From positions 58,377 to 122,376 of the forward strand of contig NZ_VTEV01000009.1 of the NCBI RefSeq assembly GCF_008180725.1: a stretch of DNA of 64,000 nucleotides, given 5' to 3'. Numbering within the stretch: the first letter of the stretch is position 1; the number at the start of each line of letters is the position of its first letter. The DNA is from Sutcliffiella horikoshii (GTDB lineage Bacteria > Bacillota > Bacilli > Bacillales > Bacillaceae_I). Below the pieces are notes generated by a model. That model saw only the letters and a program-made list of their open reading frames with translations. It ran no database searches and was not told where the DNA came from. A program made the translations under genes and the position numbers. Below are positions 1-8,616 of this stretch, piece by piece.

Positions 1-1
1 T

Positions 2-691
2 GGAGCAAAACAAGGTGATATAGCGGAAACGATCCTACTACCTGGAGATCCGTTACGTGCTAAATACATCGCAGAAACATTCCTTGAAGATGCAGTCTGC
101 TACAACGAAGTAAGAGGAATGTTAGGTTATACAGGTACTTATAAGGGTGAAAGAATCTCTGTTCAAGGTACCGGTATGGGAGTTCCATCTATTTCCATTT
201 ATATTAATGAACTGATGAATGAATATAACGTGCAAAATTTAATTCGCGTAGGTACATGCGGAGCTATCCAAAAAGATGTAAAAGTTCGCGATGTAATCCT
301 TGCAATGAGTGCATCTACTGACTCTCAAATGAATCGTTTAACATTCGGTGGAGTGGATTATGCTCCGACTGCTAACTTCGACCTTCTGAAAAAAGCCTAT
401 GACGTCGGAGTGGAAAAAGGTCTTAACTTGAAAGTTGGTAATGTCTTCACGGCTGACATGTTCTACAATGACAATGGTGAACTTGAAAAGTGGGCTAAGT
501 ATGGGATCCTTGCAATTGAGATGGAATCTGCAGCGCTTTACACATTAGCTGCCAAATACGGCCGAAATGCTTTATCTGTCCTAACTGTAAGCGACCATAT
601 CCTTACTGGGGAAGAAACGACTTCCGAAGAGCGCCAATCCACATTCAGCGACATGATGGAAGTGGCATTGGAAGCTGTAACAAAAAAATAA
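2..691 (+). CDS. deoD: Purine nucleoside phosphorylase, DeoD type (5' end outside window)
   Basis: Phosphorolysis of purine (deoxy)nucleosides to base and (deoxy)ribose-1-phosphate in the cytoplasm. The reading frame is open from base 2, so the start codon and a few residues are missing; 229 residues are visible, against about 233-236 for the family. Visible motifs: the phosphate-binding [11 protein letters not shown] near the start, RVGTCGAI, the nucleoside-binding [13 protein letters not shown] and the SDHILTGEE segment carrying the catalytic Asp. Family placement as the hexameric bacterial (DeoD) rather than the trimeric PunA type rests on these motifs. A strong terminator follows, so it does not share a transcript with the next gene. 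Confidence 0.95.
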   Translation, partial: GAKQGDIAETILLPGDPLRAKYIAETFLEDAVCYNEVRGMLGYTGTYKGERISVQGTGMGVPSISIYINELMNEYNVQNLIRVGTCGAIQKDVKVRDVILAMSASTDSQMNRLTFGGVDYAPTANFDLLKKAYDVGVEKGLNLKVGNVFTADMFYNDNGELEKWAKYGILAIEMESAALYTLAAKYGRNALSVLTVSDHILTGEETTSEERQSTFSDMMEVALEAVTKK

Positions 692-699
692 TACACGTT

Positions 700-731
700 A
701 AGCCCTTGGGATGTTACTCAAGGGCTTTTTT
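700..731 (+). terminator. Rho-independent terminator after deoD
   Basis: Stem agcccttg / caagggct (701-708 with 719-726) followed by a T run. Confidence 0.9.
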
Positions 732-753
732 ATACAAGAAAGGATGACACTTT

Positions 754-1161
754 ATGATCCACACATTAAATCTTCAAACACATAAGAGGGATGAGTGGCA
801 AGATATCACAGCTAAAGTGGAGAGTCTCGTTTCTAAATCAGGCATAATAGAGGGGCATGTGATGGTTTATTGTCCACATACAACTGCTGGAATCACTATT
901 AATGAGAATGCAGATCCTGATGTGGTAAAAGACGTTGTAATGAGGCTCGACGAAGTATACCCATGGCAACATCCTAAATACAGGCATATGGAAGGCAATA
1001 CAGCAGCTCATCTAAAAGCGATGACACTTGGGAACTCCCAGCAGGTTATAATTCATAATGGCCAGCTTGTTCTCGGCACTTGGCAGGGTATTTTTTTCTG
1101 TGAATTTGATGGGCCTCGTCATCGAGAGATATATATTAAAGTGTTCAAAGATTCTGAATGA
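754..1161 (+). CDS. yjbQ: YjbQ family (UPF0047) protein
   Basis: 135 residues, the full length of the YjbQ/UPF0047 family, members of which show weak thiamine-phosphate synthase activity when overexpressed; the physiological role is not settled. Family signatures visible: PHTTAGITINENADPDV (about residues 40-57), HMEGNTAAHLKA (about 78-89) and the C-terminal GTWQGIFFCEFDGPR. An AGAAAGGA ribosome site lies 7-8 bases before the ATG. It stands alone, between the deoD terminator and a separately transcribed lipoprotein gene. Confidence 0.9.
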   Translation: MIHTLNLQTHKRDEWQDITAKVESLVSKSGIIEGHVMVYCPHTTAGITINENADPDVVKDVVMRLDEVYPWQHPKYRHMEGNTAAHLKAMTLGNSQQVIIHNGQLVLGTWQGIFFCEFDGPRHREIYIKVFKDSE

Positions 1162-1344
1162 ACACACCAGCATCATATAGAATAGCGACTTTTTTCTTAT
1201 CTTCTTTTTTATCAGTAAAATCTTTTTACGGCGTTATGGATTAATGGTAAACTGTTTAAGTATGTTTTACATGAGTGAAACTTTAATTGCTAGAACTAAC
1301 CAACTCATAATGATTATATTAGAATAGTAAAAGGTGATTATTTT

Positions 1345-2196
1345 ATGAAAAAGAAACATTTTTCTGTATTGGTAATATTACTCTTGTTAACAGGCTGTTC
1401 CAAACAATTGGATGATGTTAACTGGAAGTTTTGGGAGTATTTTACTAACGATACAGCAGAAGAGGTTGTAGAGGAGACACCAACTGAAGAAGAACCTGTG
1501 GAAGAAGAGCAACCGGAAGAAAGCCCACAGACTGAGGCCCCGCCAGAAACAAATGAAAACCAGTACGTACTGGAAGAGCCGTTTTTCACTGTTTTGAACG
1601 AAGAAAAGGTAATTGAAAATACGGAGAACCTATTAGTGTTAGTAAATAAAAATCAGTCTCTGCCAGCTGATTACGTTCCCAAAGATTTGACTATACCGGA
1701 TGTCCCGTTTTCCTTTGAAGGGGACTATGAAAAAAAATATTTAAGGGAAGCAGCTGCACGTGCATTGGAAGAGCTTTTTGCTGCAGCAGAAGCTGAGAAT
1801 GTTGAGATCTTTGCTGTATCGGGTTATCGTTCCTATGAAACGCAGTATGGAATCTATAATACCTACTTAAAAAAGTGGGGAGAAGAAAAAACGAATGCCG
1901 TTTCTGCTATTCCAGGACATAGTGAACATCAAACGGGACTTGCAATGGACATTTCAAGCAGGTCTGCAGCACTAGATTTGACGGAGGAATTTGGAAACAC
2001 CCCTGAAGGAAAATGGGTGAAAGAGCATGCAAGTGAACATGGTTTCATTATCCGGTACCCTGAGGATGGGGAAGTGATTACAGGGTATCAATATGAGCCT
2101 TGGCATCTTCGTTATGTAGGTAAAGAGGTCGCTGCTTATATCGATGAACATGATCTAACTTTAGAAGAATTTTTTGACCGAGCGATAAAACAGTAA
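1345..2196 (+). CDS. D-Ala-D-Ala carboxypeptidase, VanY/M15B family lipoprotein
   Basis: Zinc carboxypeptidase predicted to trim D-Ala from peptidoglycan stem peptides at the outer membrane face. Lipoprotein signal with lipobox LLLTGC (Cys18), then an acidic Glu/Pro-rich linker (about residues 38-75) that would hold the domain away from the membrane. The M15B domain fills residues 120-275: SGYRSYETQ, then GHSEHQTGLAMDIS with zinc ligands His195 and Asp202, and EPWH with catalytic Glu251 and third ligand His254. All key residues are present, so it should be active. It ends at a terminator shared with the convergent ZIP transporter. It could act on D-Ala or on D,L bonds (YodJ-like); the sequence does not decide. 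Confidence 0.9.
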   Translation: MKKKHFSVLVILLLLTGCSKQLDDVNWKFWEYFTNDTAEEVVEETPTEEEPVEEEQPEESPQTEAPPETNENQYVLEEPFFTVLNEEKVIENTENLLVLVNKNQSLPADYVPKDLTIPDVPFSFEGDYEKKYLREAAARALEELFAAAEAENVEIFAVSGYRSYETQYGIYNTYLKKWGEEKTNAVSAIPGHSEHQTGLAMDISSRSAALDLTEEFGNTPEGKWVKEHASEHGFIIRYPEDGEVITGYQYEPWHLRYVGKEVAAYIDEHDLTLEEFFDRAIKQ

Positions 2197-2202
2197 AAAA
2201 GG

Positions 2203-2241
2203 AAAACCTCAACCATATTTGATCTGGTTGAGGTTTTTTTA
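2203..2241. terminator. Bidirectional terminator between convergent genes
   Basis: Stem aacctcaacca / tggttgaggtt (2205-2215 with 2225-2235) with A run before and T run after, serving both the lipoprotein gene and the ZIP transporter gene. Confidence 0.88.
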
Positions 2242-2970
2242 GAGTATCCCGCTTGAGAGGACATAGGAGCAGAGTAGACCCAGGGCGGAGAGGAGGCCAA
2301 CAATAGGACCTCCTTCTTCAAATGCTTCAGGCATCATGGTGGAAGCAACCATTGCGATGATCCCGCCTGCTGCAAGACCACTTACAAGATATATGTAGAG
2401 TTCATTTAATTCCTTAAAAACTACATAACCAAAGACCGAACTTAATGTGGTCAAAATAAAGACGATTGTCCAAAGAAACAATATTTTTTTTCTAGAATAA
2501 CCATCTTTTTTAAGGCCTACGGAACTTGACAACGCTTCGGGAATATTACTGATAAAAATCGCCAGGACAATCACCCAGCTAACCGAATTAGATTTTATCA
2601 GGCTTACCCCAATAATGACGGATTCAGGAATGGAATCCATGATCGAACCGATAAAAATCGCCATGCCAGAATGTCCTTCGCTTTTTTCCTTTGAACGTTT
2701 GCGCTCTTTTCCGCCCTTCTTTATAATCACCATTTCTAAGAGGGTGAACAGAGCGGCCCCTATCAGAAATCCAAAAATGACATAACTGTATCCTTTTTCC
2801 GCCTCTACTTTTCCCATAAGTTCAAATGATGCGGCGCCAATAAGTACGCCGGTTCCAAAGGCCATAATGAATCCAGTTAGTTTTCGAGGGATTGGAATAT
2901 ATAGACCAACTATAGCTCCAAGCAATAAAGCTCCGCCAGCAACTGCTCCCCATAACAAAGCGCCTGTCAT
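2239..2970 (-). CDS. ZIP family metal transporter
   Basis: Integral membrane divalent metal transporter (zinc/iron class) of 243 residues with about eight hydrophobic segments. The helix IV and V signatures with the metal-site Pro-Glu pairs are present as MDSIPESVIIG and SNIPEALSSS. A basic, Lys-rich loop (about residues 85-97) sits between TM3 and TM4, where the family usually carries a variable, often His-rich loop; here it has almost no His. A longer frame reaches 3057, but the start at 2970 (ATG, with AGGTG upstream on the minus strand) gives the normal family N-terminus. Substrate is not readable from sequence. Confidence 0.88.
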   Translation of the reverse strand: MTGALLWGAVAGGALLLGAIVGLYIPIPRKLTGFIMAFGTGVLIGAASFELMGKVEAEKGYSYVIFGFLIGAALFTLLEMVIIKKGGKERKRSKEKSEGHSGMAIFIGSIMDSIPESVIIGVSLIKSNSVSWVIVLAIFISNIPEALSSSVGLKKDGYSRKKILFLWTIVFILTTLSSVFGYVVFKELNELYIYLVSGLAAGGIIAMVASTMMPEAFEEGGPIVGLLSALGLLCSYVLSSGIL

Positions 2971-3097
2971 AATTTTCACCTGACTTATCATTGGAATTCT
3001 TATAGTACTAATGTGTACGAAAAAAAATACAACATACTTTAATTGTATTATTGACAAAATACAAAGGTACTTGGTTTTATTGTTAGGAGGAATGAAA

Positions 3098-4225
3098 GTG
3101 AACAGGTTTTATCCTTATGTATTGATAACAACTGTTATCGGTTTGATATTGTTTAATATGAGCATACCCGGTTATGTTTCCGCTTTTGGGGAAAAGGAGA
3201 GGACGATACGATATTATGCACAAACCTCTTTGGATTCTCAATATATATCCGAAATGCGAGTTACAAAGGCGGTTATTAAAGCAATAAAAAATGGGGAATG
3301 GGTTGAAATTAGCCATCCTGTTCCTCCGACAGATGTATACATTAAACTAGACAATGATAAAAAATATGCGATTGATCATCAAATGAATATTTATGACTTA
3401 AAGGAGAACAAGGCGATTTTGGAACTGCCTGATAAGGTGGTTCATCAATTAACAAAAGATATGAAGAAACTATACAGCATTCATTATGGAGATCTGATTA
3501 CGTGGAATGAAGCCAATAGCGCATTGCCTCGTTATAGCAGCTTTACCGTACTAGATTTGGACACTGGGAGGACCTTTGAGGTTCAAAGGAGAGCAGGCTC
3601 CTATCATGCAGATGTACAACCTTTAACAAACGAAGATACGAAAATAATGAAAGAAATATACAGGGGAACATGGAGTTGGGACCGTAGGGCAATTCTCATT
3701 CTAACTCAAGACCATAAATATGCTGCCTCCATGCACGGAATGCCTCATGGAAAAGGGGCATTGCAGAACGGGTTTCCAGGTCATTTCTGTATACACTTCC
3801 AAGACAGCATCACCCATAAATCACGAAAGATGGATCATGCACACTCCATTATGATAAAGAAAGCTGCAGGTGAATGGTTAGATCATACAGAAAAGCTGTC
3901 ACCTGCAGAAATTGTGGATGCAACCGTTTTATCCATCCACCAACATGACTGGTTTATTCTTGCATCCGTTCTTGATGATAAAAACAGGGTTCTGTTGAAA
4001 GAAAAAATAAAATTTTTGGAAGAGATTGATCTTGTAAAAAGGCTTTCTGACTTACCTGCCGACCGAGATTATGACACGAAGCTTTACTATCCAATTACTG
4101 TAAAGTTATATATCCACAGAGATACAACAGGTACGGAATCAAGGCAAGTCACTTTTCAACTTTACAGAGGGTCAATAGAAGAGCCGTGGACTGTTGATTT
4201 GGACAACTTAATGCAACAGCTATAA
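3098..4225 (+). CDS. Secreted protein of unknown function
   Basis: 375 residues if translation starts at the GTG at 3098, which has GGAGG seven bases upstream; the ATG at 3092 is too close to that site. A hydrophobic N-terminus (residues 5-28, ending near VSA) looks like a signal peptide or membrane anchor. The middle carries the strongly constrained-looking segments SYHADVQPL, GTWSWDRRAI, ASMHGMPHGKGAL and FPGHFCIHFQDS, rich in His, Cys and Asp as in a metal or hydrolase centre, followed by DHAHSIMIKKA. I recall similar HGMPHG/GHFCIHF segments in Bacillus hypothetical proteins but cannot name a domain. Monocistronic, closed by a hairpin. No function is assigned. Confidence 0.75.
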   Translation: MNRFYPYVLITTVIGLILFNMSIPGYVSAFGEKERTIRYYAQTSLDSQYISEMRVTKAVIKAIKNGEWVEISHPVPPTDVYIKLDNDKKYAIDHQMNIYDLKENKAILELPDKVVHQLTKDMKKLYSIHYGDLITWNEANSALPRYSSFTVLDLDTGRTFEVQRRAGSYHADVQPLTNEDTKIMKEIYRGTWSWDRRAILILTQDHKYAASMHGMPHGKGALQNGFPGHFCIHFQDSITHKSRKMDHAHSIMIKKAAGEWLDHTEKLSPAEIVDATVLSIHQHDWFILASVLDDKNRVLLKEKIKFLEEIDLVKRLSDLPADRDYDTKLYYPITVKLYIHRDTTGTESRQVTFQLYRGSIEEPWTVDLDNLMQQL

Positions 4226-4233
4226 GAAAAAGA

Positions 4234-4272
4234 TTGGAGGCTCCTTGACAGGCCAGGAGTCTCCTCTACTTT
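4234..4272. terminator. Terminator hairpin between convergent genes
   Basis: Stem ggaggctcct / aggagtctcc (4236-4245 with 4255-4264, one G-T pair), followed by a short T run; lies between two convergent genes. Confidence 0.6.
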
Positions 4273-4766
4273 TTAGACTTTGTTTTTATGATTTCAATCG
4301 GAACCTTGGTTATCGGAACTATTGTTTCTTTTGATATTCTTATCTCTACAATCCCATCTTGATATTTGGCCTTTGTGCTATTTCCCTTAACTATGCAAGG
4401 TAAAGTGATGGTCTGTTTGTCGCCGGAATTGGGAAAATTGTCAACAAATAAAGTAGTTGTATTATGAGAAGTTTTTATTTGGGATAGTTGGTCTTCAGAT
4501 GCAACCGGAAAGCGGACAAATACTTCTTCATGTGTTTCGAATACTTTTGCCTCAAACCCCGTTTTCCTTTTTTTCTTTTTTGCTTGGGCAGATTTCAATA
4601 GGTCGAATGACTGTGCAAAAAAGTCTGTGGAACCTAACGCCTGCGGATTAGGGGGCAATTTCCCTTGCATTGCTTTTGACATCCAGTTTTCCACATCTGT
4701 TTGTTTGAATATATCCTGTTTCATGTAATCCTTTGGAAATGGAAACATCTTGTTCCAAGGTAGCAT
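4266..4766 (-). CDS. Hsp20/alpha-crystallin-like protein (GerT-like)
   Basis: 166 residues. The C-terminal half (about residues 70-155) has the beta-rich pattern of an alpha-crystallin domain: EAKVFETHEEVFVRFPV, TTTLFVDNFP, KQTITLPCIV and a final DGIVEIRISK strand. The N-terminal half is short and rich in Phe/Pro/Lys. Spore-coat Hsp20-like proteins such as GerT have this divergent form, so a spore role is possible but is inference from resemblance. A TTG five codons upstream could extend the frame, but GGAGG eight bases before the ATG at 4766 fixes the start. Confidence 0.7.
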   Translation of the reverse strand: MLPWNKMFPFPKDYMKQDIFKQTDVENWMSKAMQGKLPPNPQALGSTDFFAQSFDLLKSAQAKKKKRKTGFEAKVFETHEEVFVRFPVASEDQLSQIKTSHNTTTLFVDNFPNSGDKQTITLPCIVKGNSTKAKYQDGIVEIRISKETIVPITKVPIEIIKTKSKK

Positions 4767-4838
4767 TTTAAATTCCTCCAATATGACTTTCTTACTCTAA
4801 ACTATTCTTTTCTAATGTAATATGTTAGAACCAATTGT

Positions 4839-4867
4839 TTGACGTTGGCCATTTTTTTTACTATACT
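4839..4867 (+). promoter_or_regulatory. SigA promoter of mhqD
   Basis: TTGACG (4839-4844), 17-bp spacer, TATACT (4862-4867). Confidence 0.8.
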
Positions 4868-4872
4868 AAATT

Positions 4873-4890
4873 AATCTCGAATTCAAGATA
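4873..4890 (+). promoter_or_regulatory. MhqR-like operator
   Basis: AATCTCGAATTCAAGATA, an inverted repeat (ATCTCGAATTC.AGAT) lying just after the -10 box at the expected transcription start. As I remember it, the B. subtilis MhqR consensus is tATCTcgaAtTCgAGATa; the match is 15-16 of 18. Position over the start site fits repression. Confidence 0.75.
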
Positions 4891-4914
4891 TTATTACAAA
4901 AGGAGTGGCTGATC

Positions 4915-5508
4915 ATGAAACACATTTTTAAAAAAGGTTCCCAGCGAGTCTTACTTTTATTGCATGGAACAGGAGGAACTGAACAAGATCTTCTTCCTCT
5001 AGCAGATATGATTGACCCTCAAGCTTCTGTACTAAGTGTAAGAGGAAATGTTTCCGAAAATGGCATGCCGCGTTTCTTTAGACGTTTGTCAGAAGGAGTT
5101 TTTGACGAAGAGGATCTAATCTTTCGTACAAAAGAGCTCCATGAGTTTTTAGATGAAGCAGCAGAAAAGTATGAATTTGATCGCAACAATCTCATAGCTA
5201 TTGGATATTCTAATGGTGCAAATATTGCCGGAAGTCTGCTTTTCCATTATAAAGACACTCTAAAAGCTGCTGTTTTATATCATCCGATGGTTCCAAGAAG
5301 AGGTGTTGAAATCCCAGACTTAAGCGAAACACCAGTATTTATTGGAGCGGGGAAAAATGATCCGATTTGTCCCGCAGCAGAAACCGAAGAGCTTAGCAAG
5401 ATACTAGAAGATGCAGGATCAAAAGTTGAGGTTCACTGGGAATATCAAGGGCATCAATTAACACACTCAGAAGTCCAAGCGTCAAAAAAGTGGTATGATA
5501 CTATCTGA
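4915..5508 (+). CDS. mhqD: Alpha/beta hydrolase (carboxylesterase), MhqD-like
   Basis: 197-residue serine hydrolase of the phospholipase/carboxylesterase class. HGTGG (17-21) forms the oxyanion region; GYSNG holds the nucleophile Ser99; Asp149 (GKNDP) and His180 (GHQLT) complete the triad. In B. subtilis MhqD belongs to the MhqR regulon, induced by methylhydroquinone and other quinones. Here an MhqR-like operator overlaps the start of the transcript, which supports the name. B. subtilis mhqD sits behind mhqE; here it is monocistronic, with its own terminator. The natural ester substrate is not known. Confidence 0.88.
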   Translation: MKHIFKKGSQRVLLLLHGTGGTEQDLLPLADMIDPQASVLSVRGNVSENGMPRFFRRLSEGVFDEEDLIFRTKELHEFLDEAAEKYEFDRNNLIAIGYSNGANIAGSLLFHYKDTLKAAVLYHPMVPRRGVEIPDLSETPVFIGAGKNDPICPAAETEELSKILEDAGSKVEVHWEYQGHQLTHSEVQASKKWYDTI

Positions 5509-5514
5509 AGAAAG

Positions 5515-5543
5515 CGGAGTGAGATAATCTTCACTCCGTTTTC
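5515..5543 (+). terminator. Terminator after mhqD
   Basis: Stem cggagtga / tcactccg (5515-5522 with 5531-5538) then TTTTC. Confidence 0.75.
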
Positions 5544-5637
5544 GTATTGATAAATGAGCAAACCATTTTCTTTCCATTGCTTCATATATTAAACTGAAGG
5601 AAGAAATAAAATCTGTACATACCTTTGGAGGAACAGA

Positions 5638-5979
5638 ATGAAGATTATTGACCAAAAACATGTGCAAGCCGAATTAGACAGATTTATAAATGTTGAAGTA
5701 TTCGTCCATTTGGAGACGACAAATGGTGCTTATGCCGGCCACCACAATACTGGTCTTGCAGTGGGAGCATTCATACGCAATGTCCCATTGAAATATGAGC
5801 GGGCAAAAATAGTTGGAAACGGACCGTATCGAATTGGTTTAAAGCTCAAACACGGCTGGGTCTATGCAGAAGGTGTTACACATTATGAAGTAGATGATAA
5901 AAATCGTCTGCTACTAGCTGGCTTAAATCCAGAAGGAAAACTTGCAGTTGCATTGCAAATTAGCCAGGAGCCATTTTGA
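5638..5979 (+). CDS. yojF: YojF family (DUF1806) protein
   Basis: 113 residues, the usual length of YojF. The fold and function are not assigned by anything visible; conserved-looking segments are FVHLETTNGAYA (about 23-34), RNVPLKYERAKI and GWVYAEGLTHYE-like GWVYAEGVTHYE. In B. subtilis yojF stands directly before bshB2 (yojG), as here (18 bases separate the stop from the bshB2 ATG), suggesting a link with bacillithiol synthesis. GGAGG lies about six bases before the ATG. Confidence 0.85.
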   Translation: MKIIDQKHVQAELDRFINVEVFVHLETTNGAYAGHHNTGLAVGAFIRNVPLKYERAKIVGNGPYRIGLKLKHGWVYAEGVTHYEVDDKNRLLLAGLNPEGKLAVALQISQEPF

Positions 5980-5997
5980 GTGAAGGGAGAGAAAAGA

Positions 5998-6663
5998 ATG
6001 GAAGCAGAAAGACACGTTCTGGTTGTATTTCCACATCCAGATGATGAAGCATTTAGTTCCTCTGGCACCATTAAACTGTTTACCCAAAGCGGAGTTCCTG
6101 TTACTTACTTATGCGGCACACTTGGACAAATGGGGCGTAATCTTGGCAATCCGCTATTTGCCAACCGCGAGACGTTACCAGAGGTTCGCAGAAAAGAATT
6201 ATTAGAAGCATGCAAAGTCATGGGAATAGATGATTTGCGCATGTTAGGCCTTCATGATAAAACTTTGGAGTTTGAGGATGAAGAATATCTTGCTGACATT
6301 GTTCATGAAGCGCTAGTTGAGTTGAACCCAAGCTTGGTACTTACTTTCTACCCAGGACACGGCGTTCATCCTGATCATGATGCTATGAGCAATGCGGTCG
6401 CGATTGCAGTCGGTAGGCTACCTGAACAGGACAGACCAACAGTTTATGGAAAAGCCATTTTGAAAAATAGTGTAGAACTAATAGGTGAACCAGATGTGAC
6501 AATTGATATTCGATCTGTTGCAGAAGATAAGCTGAAAGCCATTAAAGCACACAAATCCCAAACGAGTGGATGGGTAGAGCTGATGGAAAAACAGTTGAAA
6601 GAAAACGCACCAGAAATAGAGGATTGGTTATACCGAGAAACATTCTGGACGTATATAGTATAA
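5998..6663 (+). CDS. bshB2: Bacillithiol biosynthesis deacetylase BshB2
   Basis: Zinc deacetylase that removes acetyl from GlcNAc-malate in bacillithiol synthesis and may act on bacillithiol S-conjugates. LmbE/PIG-L fold: PHPDDE near residue 14-19 supplies zinc ligands and the catalytic Asp, and HGVHPDHD (about 122-129) the other His ligands. 221 residues from the ATG at 5998, which has AGGGAG eight bases upstream; a GTG at 5980 directly after the yojF stop has no ribosome site of its own. It forms an operon with yojF. The nearby quinone-responsive mhqD is consistent with a thiol/electrophile stress neighbourhood, although the two are transcribed separately. Confidence 0.9.
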   Translation: MEAERHVLVVFPHPDDEAFSSSGTIKLFTQSGVPVTYLCGTLGQMGRNLGNPLFANRETLPEVRRKELLEACKVMGIDDLRMLGLHDKTLEFEDEEYLADIVHEALVELNPSLVLTFYPGHGVHPDHDAMSNAVAIAVGRLPEQDRPTVYGKAILKNSVELIGEPDVTIDIRSVAEDKLKAIKAHKSQTSGWVELMEKQLKENAPEIEDWLYRETFWTYIV

Positions 6664-6665
6664 GA

Positions 6666-6699
6666 GAAATCAGGGGATTTGGTCTCCTGATTTTTTTGT
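6666..6699 (+). terminator. Terminator after bshB2
   Basis: Stem aaatcagggga / tctcctgattt around a TTTGG loop, followed by seven T. Confidence 0.85.
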
Positions 6700-6741
6700 C
6701 GTTAAAGGAATTAGTCTTCATGCTACTTCTTCATCTTGGGT

Positions 6742-7157
6742 ATGAAGACCTGAGTGACAAGGAAATAGGAGTAGAGGAGTCCTCATGGTAGTTATGAAGA
6801 CCTAAATGAAAAGGAAAAAGGAGTAGAGGAGTCCTCATGGTAGGTATGAAGACCTGAGTGACAAGGAAAAAGGAGGAGAGAGGTCCTCATGGGCGTGATG
6901 AAGACCTCAGTGATGAGTAAGAAGGAGGAGAGAGGTCCTCTTCGCCGTGATGAAGACCTCAGTGACGAGAAAGAAGAAGGAGAGAGGTCCTCATGGCCAT
7001 GATGAAGACCTCAGTGACAAGGAAAAAGGAGGAGAGAGGTCCTCATGGCCATGATGAAGACCTCAGTGACGAGAAAGAAGAAGGAGAGAGGTCCTCATGG
7101 CCGTGATGAAGACCTCAGAGACGAGAAAGAAGAAGGAGAGAGGTCCTCATGGCCGGT
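6742..7157 (+). repeat. 52-bp tandem repeat array, locus 1 (8 units)
   Basis: Eight head-to-tail units with starts every 52 bases (6742, 6794, 6846, 6898, 6950, 7002, 7054, 7106). Each begins with tatgaagacctcagtgac-like sequence, has a purine-rich centre (aaggaggaga) and ends in gaggtcctcatg. The two ends, ATGAAGACCTC and GAGGTCCTCAT, are inverted repeats with one mismatch, so each unit can fold into a hairpin. The first three units are the most diverged. Fills the space between the bshB2 terminator and the DUF2812 gene. No coding frame is conserved. Confidence 0.95.
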
Positions 7158-7279
7158 TAACCAATCCACCAAAATCATAAGATAGGTTCTATTTTTGAAA
7201 ATATTCCCTTTACCCCCAAATCGTTCTAATATAATATTAAGTTTAGAGCGCAGATCGGTTGGGGAAGGGTGACTAGCAT

Positions 7280-8461
7280 TTGAAAACAAAGAGAAAGATC
7301 TTGTGGTTGGATTTATGGCAGATAGCCGAACAAGAAGCGTGGCTCGCTGATAAGGCCGCAAAAGGCTGGGAACTTACAAAGATGACTGGGCTTACCGCTA
7401 ACTTTAAGAAAGCAGCACCTCAAACGATTACGTATAAAACAGATATTTTCAAAGAACCAATCAGTCAAAATCCTGAGCAACTGAAACAATATGAACAAGC
7501 CGGCTGGAGATATGTTGCATCAAGAGGCCACCTGCATTTCTTCAGGAACAACTCACAAAGCACAGTTAAAGAAATCCATACAGATCCAATCCATCAAGCC
7601 GAAACTATAAGGCTTTTAAAAACCAGCTTAAAGATAAGAGCATATTTGATAGCCCTACTCACATTGATAGGCATAGCTTTGGCTGTATTCATGCTTACAT
7701 TAGATCCTGTTAGAAACTATCTAAATGATGAGTTTTTGTCTCCCATCATACAAATCTTTATCTTCATTGGTATAAATTTGTTGATTTTAAAGGGACTAAT
7801 CCACTTAAATAAGTTAATAAAAATACTCCAATCAAACCAAAGGATTCAACCTGTACCTGACTTCCGAAAAAAATATTATCAAAATAAGATAATAGGATTA
7901 AGCGTGATTTCGTTTTTTGCAGTTTTTTTCCTATATGAATTTAGTAAATCGGGTAATACAACATTGGCAAAAAGTTTTCCTCCTATTCCAGAAAAAGAAT
8001 TACCAGTCGTCCAAATGGATGATTTTACAGATAAAACCAACCATAAGCCCTATTTTTATGATCAAAATAGTAATCGTGACAATTACTACTCGGTAAATTC
8101 CAGCATCCTTGTGCCTGAACAATATGAATTACAACAACATGTTGAGGTAGAAGGAGAGAAATGGGAAGATGGAAGCGGACCTTATCGCCCTTCCTTGACC
8201 TCACGTCAATATATTTTCTTAAACGAGGTATTAGCCAAAAGACTATTCCAATATCTAATAGACAGTGAAGAAGAGCTTCATAGAGGCGATGCAACATTTC
8301 CTAACACAACCGTATTTGATGAGCTGGTTGTTTTAGAGAATTCTGTTCTCTCGAGAAAAGGACATATCATTTATTATGTGACTTATTACGGCAAAGAATC
8401 AGTAGAAGAAATCATACATGCGATGGAATTATTGCTAACAGACGAAGCGCAGAGGAGCTAA
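7280..8461 (+). CDS. DUF2812 domain membrane protein
   Basis: 393 residues. The N-terminal 110 residues match the DUF2812 pattern: WLADKAAKGWEL, then YEQAGWRYVASRGHLHFF. Two hydrophobic segments follow at about 113-136 and 145-172, and a third at about 207-228; the C-terminal 160 residues are extracytoplasmic or cytoplasmic soluble sequence. Such proteins are usually encoded beside a PadR regulator and are thought to be regulated sensors or anti-sigma-like proteins, but no PadR gene is present here. Start is TTG at 7280 with AAGGGTG nine bases upstream; an earlier start is blocked by the repeat array. Ends within its own terminator. Confidence 0.8.
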   Translation: MKTKRKILWLDLWQIAEQEAWLADKAAKGWELTKMTGLTANFKKAAPQTITYKTDIFKEPISQNPEQLKQYEQAGWRYVASRGHLHFFRNNSQSTVKEIHTDPIHQAETIRLLKTSLKIRAYLIALLTLIGIALAVFMLTLDPVRNYLNDEFLSPIIQIFIFIGINLLILKGLIHLNKLIKILQSNQRIQPVPDFRKKYYQNKIIGLSVISFFAVFFLYEFSKSGNTTLAKSFPPIPEKELPVVQMDDFTDKTNHKPYFYDQNSNRDNYYSVNSSILVPEQYELQQHVEVEGEKWEDGSGPYRPSLTSRQYIFLNEVLAKRLFQYLIDSEEELHRGDATFPNTTVFDELVVLENSVLSRKGHIIYYVTYYGKESVEEIIHAMELLLTDEAQRS

Positions 8462-8477
8462 TGACCTCTGCTTTTTT
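8447..8477 (+). terminator. Terminator overlapping the stop of the DUF2812 gene
   Basis: Stem gcagagg / cctctgc (8449-8455 with 8465-8471) then TTTTTT; the stop codon is in the loop. Confidence 0.85.
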
Positions 8478-8564
8478 ATTATGAAAAAAGAATCTTCAGA
8501 ATTATCAGTTGACATTTCTTCCCTTCAAGGTTATTTTAATGATGTTGAATAATATTACATATTG

Positions 8565-8590
8565 TATGATGTCGGAATAAATTCGTTATA
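8565..8590 (+). promoter_or_regulatory. Weak PaaX-type operator before paaK
   Basis: A possible -10 TATGAT (8565-8570) is followed, 3 nt later, by CGGAATAAATTCG and TTATA. This has the same spacing and the same right half as the strong sites at paaA, the ABC importer and the thioesterase, but the left half (CGTT) is degraded. A -35 at the right distance is poor. Confidence 0.45.
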
Positions 8591-8616
8591 TTAAAAAAGT
8601 GAAAGGGGAAATATCG

